Source: Lutibacter sp. (GTDB taxonomy: Bacteria; Bacteroidota; Bacteroidia; Flavobacteriales; Flavobacteriaceae). Taken from it: a stretch of 9,911 nucleotides of DNA. Under the pieces are notes generated by a model. It had not been told where the DNA came from and searched no databases. It was given only the letters and a program-made list of their open reading frames with translations. The translations under genes were made by a program, and so were the position numbers. Each line of letters starts with the position of its first letter. The stretch's first letter is position 1. The stretch lies in NCBI GenBank assembly GCA_030599055.1, contig JAUVOS010000086.1:1-9911 (forward strand), in the 5' to 3' direction. Positions 1 to 6,436 of this stretch are shown here, in pieces.

Positions 1-562
1 AACTGCAATATTCATTTCTAAAACAGAAAATGTAGATCCTTTTGTTGTATCCTTAGGAGCTCTATTACACGATATTGCAGATGCTAAATTTTATGATGGA
101 GATGAGAGTATTGCTCCCAAATTAGCAAGAGAATTCTTAGAAAATCAATCAGTTTCTAATAGTATCATTGAACATATTGAATACATAATCAATACTATTT
201 CCTATAAAAATTCAATCGATAGTTCTTCGAATAGGCAAATCACCCGTGAATTAGCCGTTATTCAAGATGCTGATAGATTAGACGCAATGGGAGCAATTGG
301 TATTGCTCGTGCTTTTAATTATGGTGGCTTTAAAAATAGAGTGCTTTTTAATCCTGATATTACTCCGAAAATAAATCAAACTAAAGATGAATACAAAAAA
401 AGTAAAGCCCCAACAATCAATCATTTTTATGAAAAATTACTACTTTTAAAAGATATGATGAATACAAAAACGGGTAAAAAAATGGCTGTAGAACGCCATG
501 AGTTTATGGAAAATTTTCTAAAACAGTTCTACAAGGAATGGTCTCCTAAAGATGTAATTTGA
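1..562 (+). CDS. HD-domain metal-dependent phosphohydrolase (YedJ/YpgQ-like), 5' end outside window
   Basis: The open frame runs in from the left edge (first full codon at 2) to TGA at 560-562, giving 186 residues. The internal ATG at 287 is not the real start, because the conserved family sequence begins well upstream of it. The HD dyad lies in LLHDIAD (visible residues 21-27). The second hallmark, QDADRLDAMGAIGIARAF, starts near residue 88 and supplies the C-terminal acidic metal ligand. This pair is typical of the stand-alone YedJ/YpgQ group, whose members are about 215-230 residues, so some 30-40 N-terminal residues with the first metal histidine are probably missing here. Known: B. subtilis YpgQ is a metal-dependent nucleotide pyrophosphohydrolase. 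The substrate of this protein is unknown. It is probably cytoplasmic and is convergent with infB. The family call is firm; the substrate is open. Confidence 0.88.
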   Translation, partial: TAIFISKTENVDPFVVSLGALLHDIADAKFYDGDESIAPKLAREFLENQSVSNSIIEHIEYIINTISYKNSIDSSSNRQITRELAVIQDADRLDAMGAIGIARAFNYGGFKNRVLFNPDITPKINQTKDEYKKSKAPTINHFYEKLLLLKDMMNTKTGKKMAVERHEFMENFLKQFYKEWSPKDVI

Positions 563-571
563 TAAGTATAT

Positions 572-591
572 ACCTCAGTTCAAATTGAGGT
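572..591. terminator. Small hairpin between convergent HD gene and infB
   Basis: ACCTCA (572-577) pairs with TGAGGT (586-591), with one further G-U pair possible inside and a short A/T extension outside across a bulge. It occupies the 42-bp gap between two convergent stop codons, where a shared terminator is expected. There is no clear U-tract on either side, so intrinsic termination here is weakly supported. Confidence 0.35.
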
Positions 592-604
592 TATAATGAA
601 GCGT

Positions 605-3286
605 TTACTTCAATTTCTTTTTAACAGCTACTTCGTGATAGGATTCTATAATATCATTTTCTTTAATATCATTAAAGCCTTTAATTTGTAAACCACAATC
701 ATAACCTTTAGCCACTTCTTTTACATCATCTTTAAAACGTTTTAAAGAATCGAGTTCTCCTGTGTGAACTACAATGCCATCACGGATAATTCGGATTGAT
801 GATTTTCTTAAAATCTTACCACTCGTTACCATACAGCCTGCAATACTTCCAACTTTCGAAATTTTATAAATCTCGCGTATTTCAGCATTTCCTATAATTT
901 CTTCAATCATATCAGGTGAAAGCATTCCTTCCATAGCATCTTTAAGATCGTTAATTGCATCGTATATAATTGAATATAAACGAATATCAATTTCCTCTTT
1001 TTCAGCGATTGCTTTGGCAGTTCCTGCTGGGCGTACATTAAATCCGATTATAATTGCATCAGAGGCAGAAGCTAATAACACATCTGATTCGGTTATGGCT
1101 CCGACACCTTTGTGTAGTATGTTTATTTGAATTTCTTCGGTCGTCAACTTTTGTAAAGAACCTGAAAGGGCTTCAACTGAACCGTCAACATCTCCTTTTA
1201 GTATGATGTTGAGTTCTTTAAAGTCTCCTAATGCAATTCGACGTCCAATTTCATCAAGTGTAATATGACGTTGTGTACGCACGGATTGTTCTCTTTGTAA
1301 TTGAGATCTTTTATTGGCAATTTGTTTTGCTTCTCGTTCATCTTTCAATACGTTAAAACGATCTCCAGCTTGTGGTGCTCCATCTAATCCTAAAATAGAA
1401 ACGGGCATTGCCGGTGTGGCAGTTTTTGTAGTATTTCCACGTTCGTCAAACATGGCTTTAATTTTACCACTATAGCTACCCGCTAATAAATAATCTCCGA
1501 TATGAAGTGTTCCACCTTCTACTAATATGGTCGTTACATAACCTCTTCCTTTATCGAGCTGTGCTTCCACAACGGTTCCGACCGCATCTTTATTTGGGTT
1601 TGCTTTTAATTCTAATAATTCTGCTTCTAAGAGTATTTTTTCAAGTAATTCATCCACTCCATCTCCTGTTTTTGCAGATAATTCTTGAGATTGTATTTTC
1701 CCACCCCAGTCTTCAACTAGCAAATTCATTGTAGATAATTGTTCCTTAATCTTATCAGGATTTGACGCCGGTAAATCAATTTTATTAATTGCAAAAACAA
1801 TGGGAACTCCTGCGGCTTGCGCGTGACTTATTGCTTCTTTTGTTTGTGGCATAATAGCGTCATCAGCTGCAACAACAATTACGACAATATCTGTTATTTG
1901 TGCTCCACGAGCCCTCATAGCAGTAAATGCTTCGTGACCAGGTGTGTCTAAGAAAGTTACTTTGTCTCCTGTTTTTAATTCTACACTATATGCGCCAATG
2001 TGTTGCGTAATTCCTCCTGCTTCACCGGCGATGACATTCGCCTCGCGTATATAATCTAATAATGATGTTTTTCCATGATCAACATGTCCCATAATCGTAA
2101 TGATGGGTGGTCTGGGTTTTAAATCTTCAGGTGCATCTTCAACTTCTTGCACCGCTTCTTCTACATCAGCACCGACAAATTCTACAGAATAACCGAATTC
2201 ATCAGCTAGAATTGTCAAAGTTTCAGCATCTAAACGTTGATTCATTGTAACCATCATTCCCAAAGTCATACAAGCCGAAATTACATCTGTAACTGATTTC
2301 TCCATCATGGTCGCTAACTCATTGGCTGTAACAAATTCTGTTACTTTAATGACTTTACTCTCTGCTTCTTTTTGTTCTAATTCCTTTTCAGTAAATTCAC
2401 GATGTTGATCACGTTTTTTCTTTCGATGCTTAACTCCTTGAGATTTTTTAGATTTTCCTTGTAATTTTTCAAGGGTCTCTTGTATTTGTTTTTTAACATC
2501 TTCTTCAGAAGGCTCTTCTTTAACAAGCTTTTTACGCGTTCTCCCTTTTCTTCCTTGAGGTGCAGTACTCTTTGGTCTATTAAAATCTCCTGGTTTTCGT
2601 ATTCTTCGTCGTTTCTTTTTAATTACTGAATCTTTAGATCCTTTTTTTGGTTTTTCTTTTTTGGGTTTAGCAAACTTTGAAAGATCTAGTTTTTCTCCGG
2701 TTATTTTAGGACCTGTAAGCTTTTGGTATTCAGTTTTAATTAATATAGGTTCTTTAATTTCTTCAACGGGCACTACTTTTTCTGTTTTTGGTTTTTTCTT
2801 AATCGGCTCTTTTTTCTCAACAATTTTTTCTTGTACTGGTGTTTCTTTTTCTTCCTTCTCAATAACTGGTTTAACCTCTTCTACTACTTTCTTAATAGGT
2901 TCAGGTTCAGGTTCAAGTTCGGATTTAATCTTAGGTTTTAAATCAATTTTACCAACAACTTTTGTTTCGAGTTTTTGCGCTTCAGCTTTAATTGTTTTTA
3001 GACGTTCAGCTTCTTCTTTGGCAAGTTTTTCTTGTCTTTCTTTTTCTTGCTCTAATCGAATAGCTTCTAGCTCTTTTTTCTTTTCTTCACCTGCTTCATC
3101 TGAAGCTTCTCTTCGTTGCCTGTCTGTTAGGAAAGCATCACATAGACTATTATATTCTTCGTCAGATAGTTTTGTTGTGGGACGCGCTACAACTTCAAAA
3201 CCGTTTTCGTTTAAATGTTCAACCGCTCTGTCTAAAGAAATATTTAACTCTTTGAGTACTTTATTTAGCCGTACTGTTTTTGTCAT
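605..3286 (-). CDS. infB: Translation initiation factor IF-2
   Basis: A GTPase that binds fMet-tRNA and drives 30S/50S joining in the cytoplasm. The protein has 893 residues, close to the E. coli long form. Residues 1-50 resemble an IF2 N-terminal module. Residues 60-310 are a highly charged Lys/Glu/Pro linker with EPEPEP at 125-130 and basic patches (KKKRRRIRK near 223). A second IF2_N-like domain spans about 315-370. The G domain carries G1 GHVDHGKT (400-407), G2 GGITQHIGAY (424-433), G3 DTPG (447-450), G4 NKID (501-504) and G5 SAK (537-539). Domains II, III and the tRNA-binding domain IV follow to residue 893. All GTPase motifs are intact. The ATG start is followed at once by a family-like N terminus. 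No Shine-Dalgarno site is visible, which is usual in this phylum. It is the last gene of rimP-nusA-infB, 85 bp after nusA. Confidence 0.98.
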   Translation of the reverse strand: MTKTVRLNKVLKELNISLDRAVEHLNENGFEVVARPTTKLSDEEYNSLCDAFLTDRQRREASDEAGEEKKKELEAIRLEQEKERQEKLAKEEAERLKTIKAEAQKLETKVVGKIDLKPKIKSELEPEPEPIKKVVEEVKPVIEKEEKETPVQEKIVEKKEPIKKKPKTEKVVPVEEIKEPILIKTEYQKLTGPKITGEKLDLSKFAKPKKEKPKKGSKDSVIKKKRRRIRKPGDFNRPKSTAPQGRKGRTRKKLVKEEPSEEDVKKQIQETLEKLQGKSKKSQGVKHRKKKRDQHREFTEKELEQKEAESKVIKVTEFVTANELATMMEKSVTDVISACMTLGMMVTMNQRLDAETLTILADEFGYSVEFVGADVEEAVQEVEDAPEDLKPRPPIITIMGHVDHGKTSLLDYIREANVIAGEAGGITQHIGAYSVELKTGDKVTFLDTPGHEAFTAMRARGAQITDIVVIVVAADDAIMPQTKEAISHAQAAGVPIVFAINKIDLPASNPDKIKEQLSTMNLLVEDWGGKIQSQELSAKTGDGVDELLEKILLEAELLELKANPNKDAVGTVVEAQLDKGRGYVTTILVEGGTLHIGDYLLAGSYSGKIKAMFDERGNTTKTATPAMPVSILGLDGAPQAGDRFNVLKDEREAKQIANKRSQLQREQSVRTQRHITLDEIGRRIALGDFKELNIILKGDVDGSVEALSGSLQKLTTEEIQINILHKGVGAITESDVLLASASDAIIIGFNVRPAGTAKAIAEKEEIDIRLYSIIYDAINDLKDAMEGMLSPDMIEEIIGNAEIREIYKISKVGSIAGCMVTSGKILRKSSIRIIRDGIVVHTGELDSLKRFKDDVKEVAKGYDCGLQIKGFNDIKENDIIESYHEVAVKKKLK
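2898..2921. repeat. Hexanucleotide repeat inside infB linker
   Basis: Three perfect copies of GGTTCA (2898-2915) and a degenerate fourth (AGTTCG) lie in frame in the infB linker and encode the alternating Glu-Pro run EPEPEP. A copy gain or loss would add or remove one Glu-Pro pair without shifting the frame. Confidence 0.8.
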
Positions 3287-3371
3287 ATTATCTAGTATAT
3301 GTGTCTGTTTTATTAAAGAATCTGAATAAAAAAAATTCCTACTTCAGTTTCTCTCTTTTGCATTTCAATAA

Positions 3372-4628
3372 TTAGCTTTCAAATTCTTCTTTAAGAATTC
3401 TTTGAACTTCAATAATTGTTTCTTCTTCTAAATCAGTTCTGTTCGCCAAGTCTATAAGGCTTTGGTCTAGAACACTTTTAGCAGTATCTAATCCTGCTCG
3501 TTGAAATTCTTTAATTACCCATTCTTCAATTTCATCAGAAAATTCTGTCAATTCAACATCTTCCTCATCTATTCCTTCACGTTGTACATCTAATTCATAT
3601 CCTGTTAATTGACTTGCTAATTTAATATTTACACCACCTTTTCCAATAGCTTTTGAAACTTCTTCAGGCTTTAAAAATACATCGACATGGCCTTTTTTTC
3701 CATCCGGTCTATTTTCTTCCGAAAATATTTTTACGGATACAACACTGGCTGGGCTTAATGCACGTTGAATAAATAAATTTTCATTTTTTGTGTAATTGAT
3801 TACATCGATATTTTCATTTCCTAACTCCCTTACAATACCGTGAATTCTCGATCCTTTCATCCCTACACAAGCACCGACAGGATCAATACGATCATCGTAT
3901 GAATCTACAGCAACTTTTGCTTTTTCTCCAGGAATTCGGGCAACCCCTTCTATTGTAATTAAACCTTCAAAAACTTCTGGAATTTCTTGTTCAAATAGTT
4001 TAACCAAAAATGCCGGATCTGTTCTTGATAGGACAATATTTGGCTTGTTACCTCTTAACTCAACAGATTTAATAATACCTCGTATGGATTCTCCTTTTCT
4101 ATAAAAATCAGATTTAATCTGCTCGCTCTTTGGTAAAACAATTTCATTGCCATCATCATCTAATAAAACAACTACATTATGACGTATATGGTGTACCTCA
4201 GCCGTAAACAACTCACCTTCTAATTCTTTAAAATACTTATACGTATTTGAACTATCATGTTCAAATACTTTGGAAACTAAATTTTGACGCAAGGCTAAAA
4301 TATCTCTTCGTCCTAAATCTGATAATTTAAATTCCTCAGGAACCTCTTCTTCCACTTCATAATCTGGTTCGATTTTCTGCGCTTCAGATAATTCAATTTG
4401 TTTGTTTGAATCTTCGACCTCTCCATTTTCAACAACGATTCTATTACGCCATATTTCCATGTCTCCTTTGTCCGGATTGATGATAATATCAAAGTTGTCA
4501 TCATCGCCAAACTTACGTTTTAAGGTAGCTCTTATAACTTCTTCTAAAATAGCCATAAGCGTCACTCTATCAATACTTTTATCATCTTTAAATTCCGAAA
4601 ACGAATCTATAAGTGCTATATTTTCCAT
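3372..4628 (-). CDS. nusA: Transcription termination/antitermination factor NusA
   Basis: NusA binds RNA polymerase and nascent RNA, and modulates pausing, termination and antitermination. The protein has 418 residues. The N-terminal polymerase-binding domain covers roughly 1-130 (LIDSFSEFKDDKSID near the start). An S1 domain spans about 136-201, ending in NIVLSRTDP. KH1 contains DPVGACVGMKGSRI (249-262). KH2 contains AIGKGGVNIKLASQLTG (327-343). An acidic tail of about 70 residues follows, much shorter than the paired AR repeats of the 495-residue E. coli protein; this is normal for Bacteroidota. The start is the only ATG that gives a full N-terminal domain. rimP ends 13 bp upstream, so the two genes are surely cotranscribed and possibly translationally linked. 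Confidence 0.98.
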   Translation of the reverse strand: MENIALIDSFSEFKDDKSIDRVTLMAILEEVIRATLKRKFGDDDNFDIIINPDKGDMEIWRNRIVVENGEVEDSNKQIELSEAQKIEPDYEVEEEVPEEFKLSDLGRRDILALRQNLVSKVFEHDSSNTYKYFKELEGELFTAEVHHIRHNVVVLLDDDGNEIVLPKSEQIKSDFYRKGESIRGIIKSVELRGNKPNIVLSRTDPAFLVKLFEQEIPEVFEGLITIEGVARIPGEKAKVAVDSYDDRIDPVGACVGMKGSRIHGIVRELGNENIDVINYTKNENLFIQRALSPASVVSVKIFSEENRPDGKKGHVDVFLKPEEVSKAIGKGGVNIKLASQLTGYELDVQREGIDEEDVELTEFSDEIEEWVIKEFQRAGLDTAKSVLDQSLIDLANRTDLEEETIIEVQRILKEEFES

Positions 4629-4641
4629 CTATTTATTTACT

Positions 4642-5106
4642 TCAATTATATACTATTTTTACTCTTGCTTTTATAATATCTATAATGGCTATCTCGGCCA
4701 TTTTGGTTACAGTATGCTTTCCTTTTCCTATAGGTTTTGGTTCTCTAGCTTTCCATCTTAATGTAATCTTATCATTTTCGATTTTATCTAGAGTTCCTTC
4801 TAGTTTTTCTTCTTGTGTTTGTATTTTTAAAATACGCCCAACATTTTTATTGTATTGTCTTAGATGAACCAATGGCATTGTAATGTCAGGAGTCGTCACT
4901 TTCAAAGAAAAATCTTCTGTTTCTCTATCTAAATTATGCTCTATATGTCGACTAATTCTGATACACTCCTCTAATGTCACTCCTTTGTCTCCATCAATAA
5001 TTACCTCAATATCTCCGGTATTTGTAATTGAAAAATCAATTAAAAATAATTCATCATTAGCAGCAACTGCCTCACTCATCAATGCCTTTATCTTATTTGT
5101 GTCCAT
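4642..5106 (-). CDS. rimP: Ribosome maturation factor RimP
   Basis: RimP assists 30S subunit maturation in the cytoplasm. With the ATG at 5106 the protein has 154 residues, the usual family length. An in-frame GTG at 5157 would add 17 residues (VLGKEG...) encoded across the leader hairpins, and I reject it. The N-terminal alpha/beta domain carries VIIDGDKGVTLEECIRISRH (about 35-54), matching the family signature, followed by LD at 59-60. The usual SSPGxxxPL motif is here TTPDITMPL (71-79), so the Gly is replaced by Asp. The C-terminal SH3-like domain (about 85-154) contains GTLDKIENDKITL. It is the first gene of rimP-nusA-infB, the conserved bacterial order, which supports the call strongly. 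Confidence 0.95.
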   Translation of the reverse strand: MDTNKIKALMSEAVAANDELFLIDFSITNTGDIEVIIDGDKGVTLEECIRISRHIEHNLDRETEDFSLKVTTPDITMPLVHLRQYNKNVGRILKIQTQEEKLEGTLDKIENDKITLRWKAREPKPIGKGKHTVTKMAEIAIIDIIKARVKIVYN

Positions 5107-5123
5107 TTTTAAAGTATAAAAAT

Positions 5124-5141
5124 AGGGGACAAACGTCCCCT
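5124..5141 (-). promoter_or_regulatory. GC-rich hairpin in rimP leader, possible attenuator
   Basis: On the minus strand, AGGGGAC (5141-5135) and GTCCCCT (5130-5124) form a perfect 7-bp stem with a GTTT loop, followed by ATTTTTATACTTT and then the rimP ATG 17 nt after the stem. A GC-rich stem followed by five U residues resembles an intrinsic terminator placed in a leader, so it may attenuate the operon. An AGGAGG core (5144-5139) overlaps the 5' side of the stem, about 32 nt from the start codon, too far to be the rimP ribosome-binding site. In E. coli the same operon is feedback-controlled in its leader by NusA. Function here is inferred. Confidence 0.5.
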
Positions 5142-5152
5142 CCTTTCCCAAA

Positions 5153-5169
5153 ACCACTGATTTTGTGGT
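5153..5169 (-). promoter_or_regulatory. Short hairpin near the 5' end of the rimP transcript
   Basis: ACCAC and GTGGT form a 5-bp stem with a 7-nt loop, just downstream of the predicted -7 box and therefore close to or at the transcript 5' end. It may protect the 5' end or be chance. The stem is short. Confidence 0.3.
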
Positions 5170-5170
5170 G

Positions 5171-5178
5171 CAAATATA
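5171..5178 (-). promoter_or_regulatory. Predicted -7 box for rimP-nusA-infB
   Basis: On the minus strand the sequence reads TATATTTG, an exact match to the Bacteroidota TAnnTTTG -7 element. It would start transcription near 5165-5169 and give a leader of about 60 nt containing the GC-rich hairpin. No good TTG -33 element lies at the usual distance, so support rests on the -7 box and on its position upstream of the operon. Confidence 0.5.
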
Positions 5179-5252
5179 CTTAAATTTTAGTAAAGTGTAC
5201 TAAATGCATCAATAAAAAATTAATTCATCTCACAATATTCACAATAATTTCT

Positions 5253-5260
5253 TAACTTTA
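5253..5260 (+). promoter_or_regulatory. Weak -7-like box upstream of the universal stress protein gene
   Basis: TAACTTTA differs from TAnnTTTG at the last base and lies about 48 bp before the ATG. No TTG is seen at the right spacing. It is the best candidate in the 200-bp divergent region between rimP and the stress protein gene. Confidence 0.25.
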
Positions 5261-5307
5261 CGCTATAGTTAAATAAGCTTTTCTAAAAAAATTTAAAATT
5301 TATTTTC

Positions 5308-6135
5308 ATGAAACGTATTTTAGTTCCCGTAGATTTTTCCGTACAAGCCGAGCGCGCATTAGAAGCTGCTGCACAAATTGCAAGCAAAGTAGCTACAGAA
5401 ATATATTTACTACACATGGTTGATTTACCCGCTAATCAAACTGATATGGAAGATCATGGTGATGCGAGCGGTCCTGCAAAAATGCTTTTCCTAAGAAAAG
5501 TACACGAAAAATTTGAAGAAATGATGAATCTAAAATTTCTTGATGGATTGACTGTACATGAAGAAATTCGTTTTCATAAAACCTTTAGTGGAATCATTGA
5601 CTATAGTAAAGAATTAAATATTGATTTAATTATAATGGGTTCTCAAGGGGCAACAGGCATCAAAGAAATGTTTATCGGATCGAATACAGAAAAAGTTGTA
5701 AGACACTCTGATGTTCCTGTATTAGTTGTGAAAAAGGGAATGAAAAAAACAGGACTAACAAAATATGTATTTGCCTCAAATTTTTCTGATGAAGTAAAAC
5801 CCGCTTTTGGACGTTTTTTAAAATTCATATCTATTTTTAACGGTGAAGCTCATTTGCTTTTTGTCAACACAATACACAATTTTGAATCCACAAAAAAAAC
5901 AAGCAAGCGCTTACGAGAATTCATAACTGGATTTGATATGCCAAAACACAGTCTAAATATATTTAATGACACCTCAATCGAACAGGGAATTTTAAATTTT
6001 TCAAAAGACTTAGACGCTGATGTCATTGCGCTCAACACACATCAACGCAGTGGTTTATCAAGTATGTTTAATGAAAGTATAAGCGAAGATTTAGTGAATC
6101 ATGCTCTTAAGCCTGTAATTACATTTAAACTATAA
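5308..6135 (+). CDS. Universal stress protein with two tandem Usp domains
   Basis: A cytoplasmic UspA-superfamily protein of 275 residues, about twice a single Usp domain. The first domain (1-145) opens with MKRILVPVDFS, where the strand and Asp at 9 are typical, and carries the ATP-binding signature G-x2-G-x9-G-S as GSQG (111-114) to GS (124-125), then SDVPVLVVKKG. The second domain (about 149-275) opens with TKYVFASNFS and ends KPVITFKL. The corresponding loop reads NTHQRSGLSSMF (243-254) and lacks the glycine signature, so it probably does not bind ATP. Such proteins are stress-associated, but the exact role here is unknown. It is transcribed divergently from rimP and followed by a strong terminator, so it is probably monocistronic. 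Confidence 0.93.
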   Translation: MKRILVPVDFSVQAERALEAAAQIASKVATEIYLLHMVDLPANQTDMEDHGDASGPAKMLFLRKVHEKFEEMMNLKFLDGLTVHEEIRFHKTFSGIIDYSKELNIDLIIMGSQGATGIKEMFIGSNTEKVVRHSDVPVLVVKKGMKKTGLTKYVFASNFSDEVKPAFGRFLKFISIFNGEAHLLFVNTIHNFESTKKTSKRLREFITGFDMPKHSLNIFNDTSIEQGILNFSKDLDADVIALNTHQRSGLSSMFNESISEDLVNHALKPVITFKL

Positions 6136-6153
6136 ACCTTTAAACATATTTAT

Positions 6154-6196
6154 AAAAAAAGATAGAGATGCAATGCATTGCGTCTCTATCTTTTTT
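6154..6196. terminator. Strong bidirectional intrinsic terminator
   Basis: GATAGAGATGCAA (6161-6173) pairs with TTGCGTCTCTATC (6178-6190) around a TGCA loop. This gives 13 bp with a single G-T wobble, extended by A/T pairs. Six T follow on the plus strand (6191-6196), and seven A precede (6154-6160), which read as U on the minus strand. It therefore suits both the stress protein gene on the plus strand and tRNA-Gln on the minus strand, whose 3' end is only 2 nt away. Confidence 0.93.
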
Positions 6197-6197
6197 G

Positions 6198-6268
6198 TTG
6201 GCCCACAAGGACTCGAACCTTGAACGACGGCACCAAAAACCGGAGTGTTACCATTACACCATGGGCCA
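6198..6268 (-). tRNA. tRNA-Gln (anticodon UUG)
   Basis: The 71-nt minus-strand cloverleaf has a perfect 7-bp acceptor stem (TGGCCCA with TGGGCCA), D stem GTGT/ACAC with loop AATGGTA, and T stem CAAGG/CCTTG with loop TTCGAGT. The anticodon loop is TTTTGGT, so the anticodon TTG (plus-strand 6234-6236) reads CAA. The anticodon stem CCGGT/GCCGT has an outermost C-T mismatch and an inner T-G wobble. The discriminator is A. CCA is not encoded, as is common in Bacteroidota. The U at position 1 opposite A72 fits glutamine tRNAs. The gene stands alone, with its own promoter-like box and a shared terminator. Confidence 0.96.
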
Positions 6269-6299
6269 ATTAATTACCTACTTTATCAGTAAGCGGATG

Positions 6300-6307
6300 C
6301 AAATGTA
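6300..6307 (-). promoter_or_regulatory. Predicted -7 box for tRNA-Gln
   Basis: The minus strand reads TACATTTG, a full TAnnTTTG match, 31 bp upstream of the mature tRNA 5' end, which would leave a short leader for RNase P to remove. No TTG is seen at the ideal -33 distance. Confidence 0.5.
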
Positions 6308-6383
6308 CAATATAAATTTAAAAATTAGAATTTAGTCCTCAAATTTTTTACTTACAGCTTTTAAACTCCTTACAGAATTAGAA

Positions 6384-6412
6384 TTGAAAGTTGAATAACA
6401 TTTGTACTTTTG
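6384..6412 (+). promoter_or_regulatory. Predicted thiL promoter (TTG -33 and TACTTTTG -7)
   Basis: TTG at 6384-6386 and TACTTTTG at 6405-6412 are separated by 18 bp, close to the Bacteroidota consensus spacing. Transcription would begin near 6418, leaving a leader of only about 20 nt before the thiL ATG. That leaves no room for a TPP riboswitch. This is the best two-element promoter in the window. Confidence 0.65.
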
Positions 6413-6436
6413 CAAAACTAAATTGACACAATAAAC

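Noticed and set aside
287..562. A separate 91-residue gene starting at ATG 287
   Set aside because: The frame is open to the left edge, and the upstream part carries the HD motif of the same domain, so this is the C-terminal part of a larger protein.
1507..1734. 75-codon plus-strand open frame antisense to the IF2 G domain region
   Set aside because: It is a shadow of conserved infB sequence with no promoter-like box or family resemblance.
2661..3329. 222-codon plus-strand open frame antisense to the infB linker
   Set aside because: It mirrors the Lys/Glu-rich linker codons, giving a Ser/Phe/Leu-rich low-complexity product without recognisable domains. infB on the other strand is certain.
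3287..3371. Terminator or separate promoter between nusA and infB
   Set aside because: The gap holds an A/T run and only 4-5 bp pairings with no GC-rich stem, and no TAnnTTTG box reads toward infB, so I keep infB in the operon.
4402..4867. Two overlapping plus-strand open frames across nusA and rimP
   Set aside because: Their hydrophobic products arise from reading conserved nusA and rimP codons backwards, and they have no independent support.
5107..5157. Longer rimP starting at the in-frame GTG at 5157
   Set aside because: The extra 17 residues would be encoded by the leader hairpins and do not resemble the RimP family. The ATG at 5106 gives the usual 154 residues.
6413..6436. TPP riboswitch upstream of thiL
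   Set aside because: The leader after the predicted promoter is only about 20 nt, far too short for a THI element, and no THI-box sequence is seen between the tRNA and thiL.
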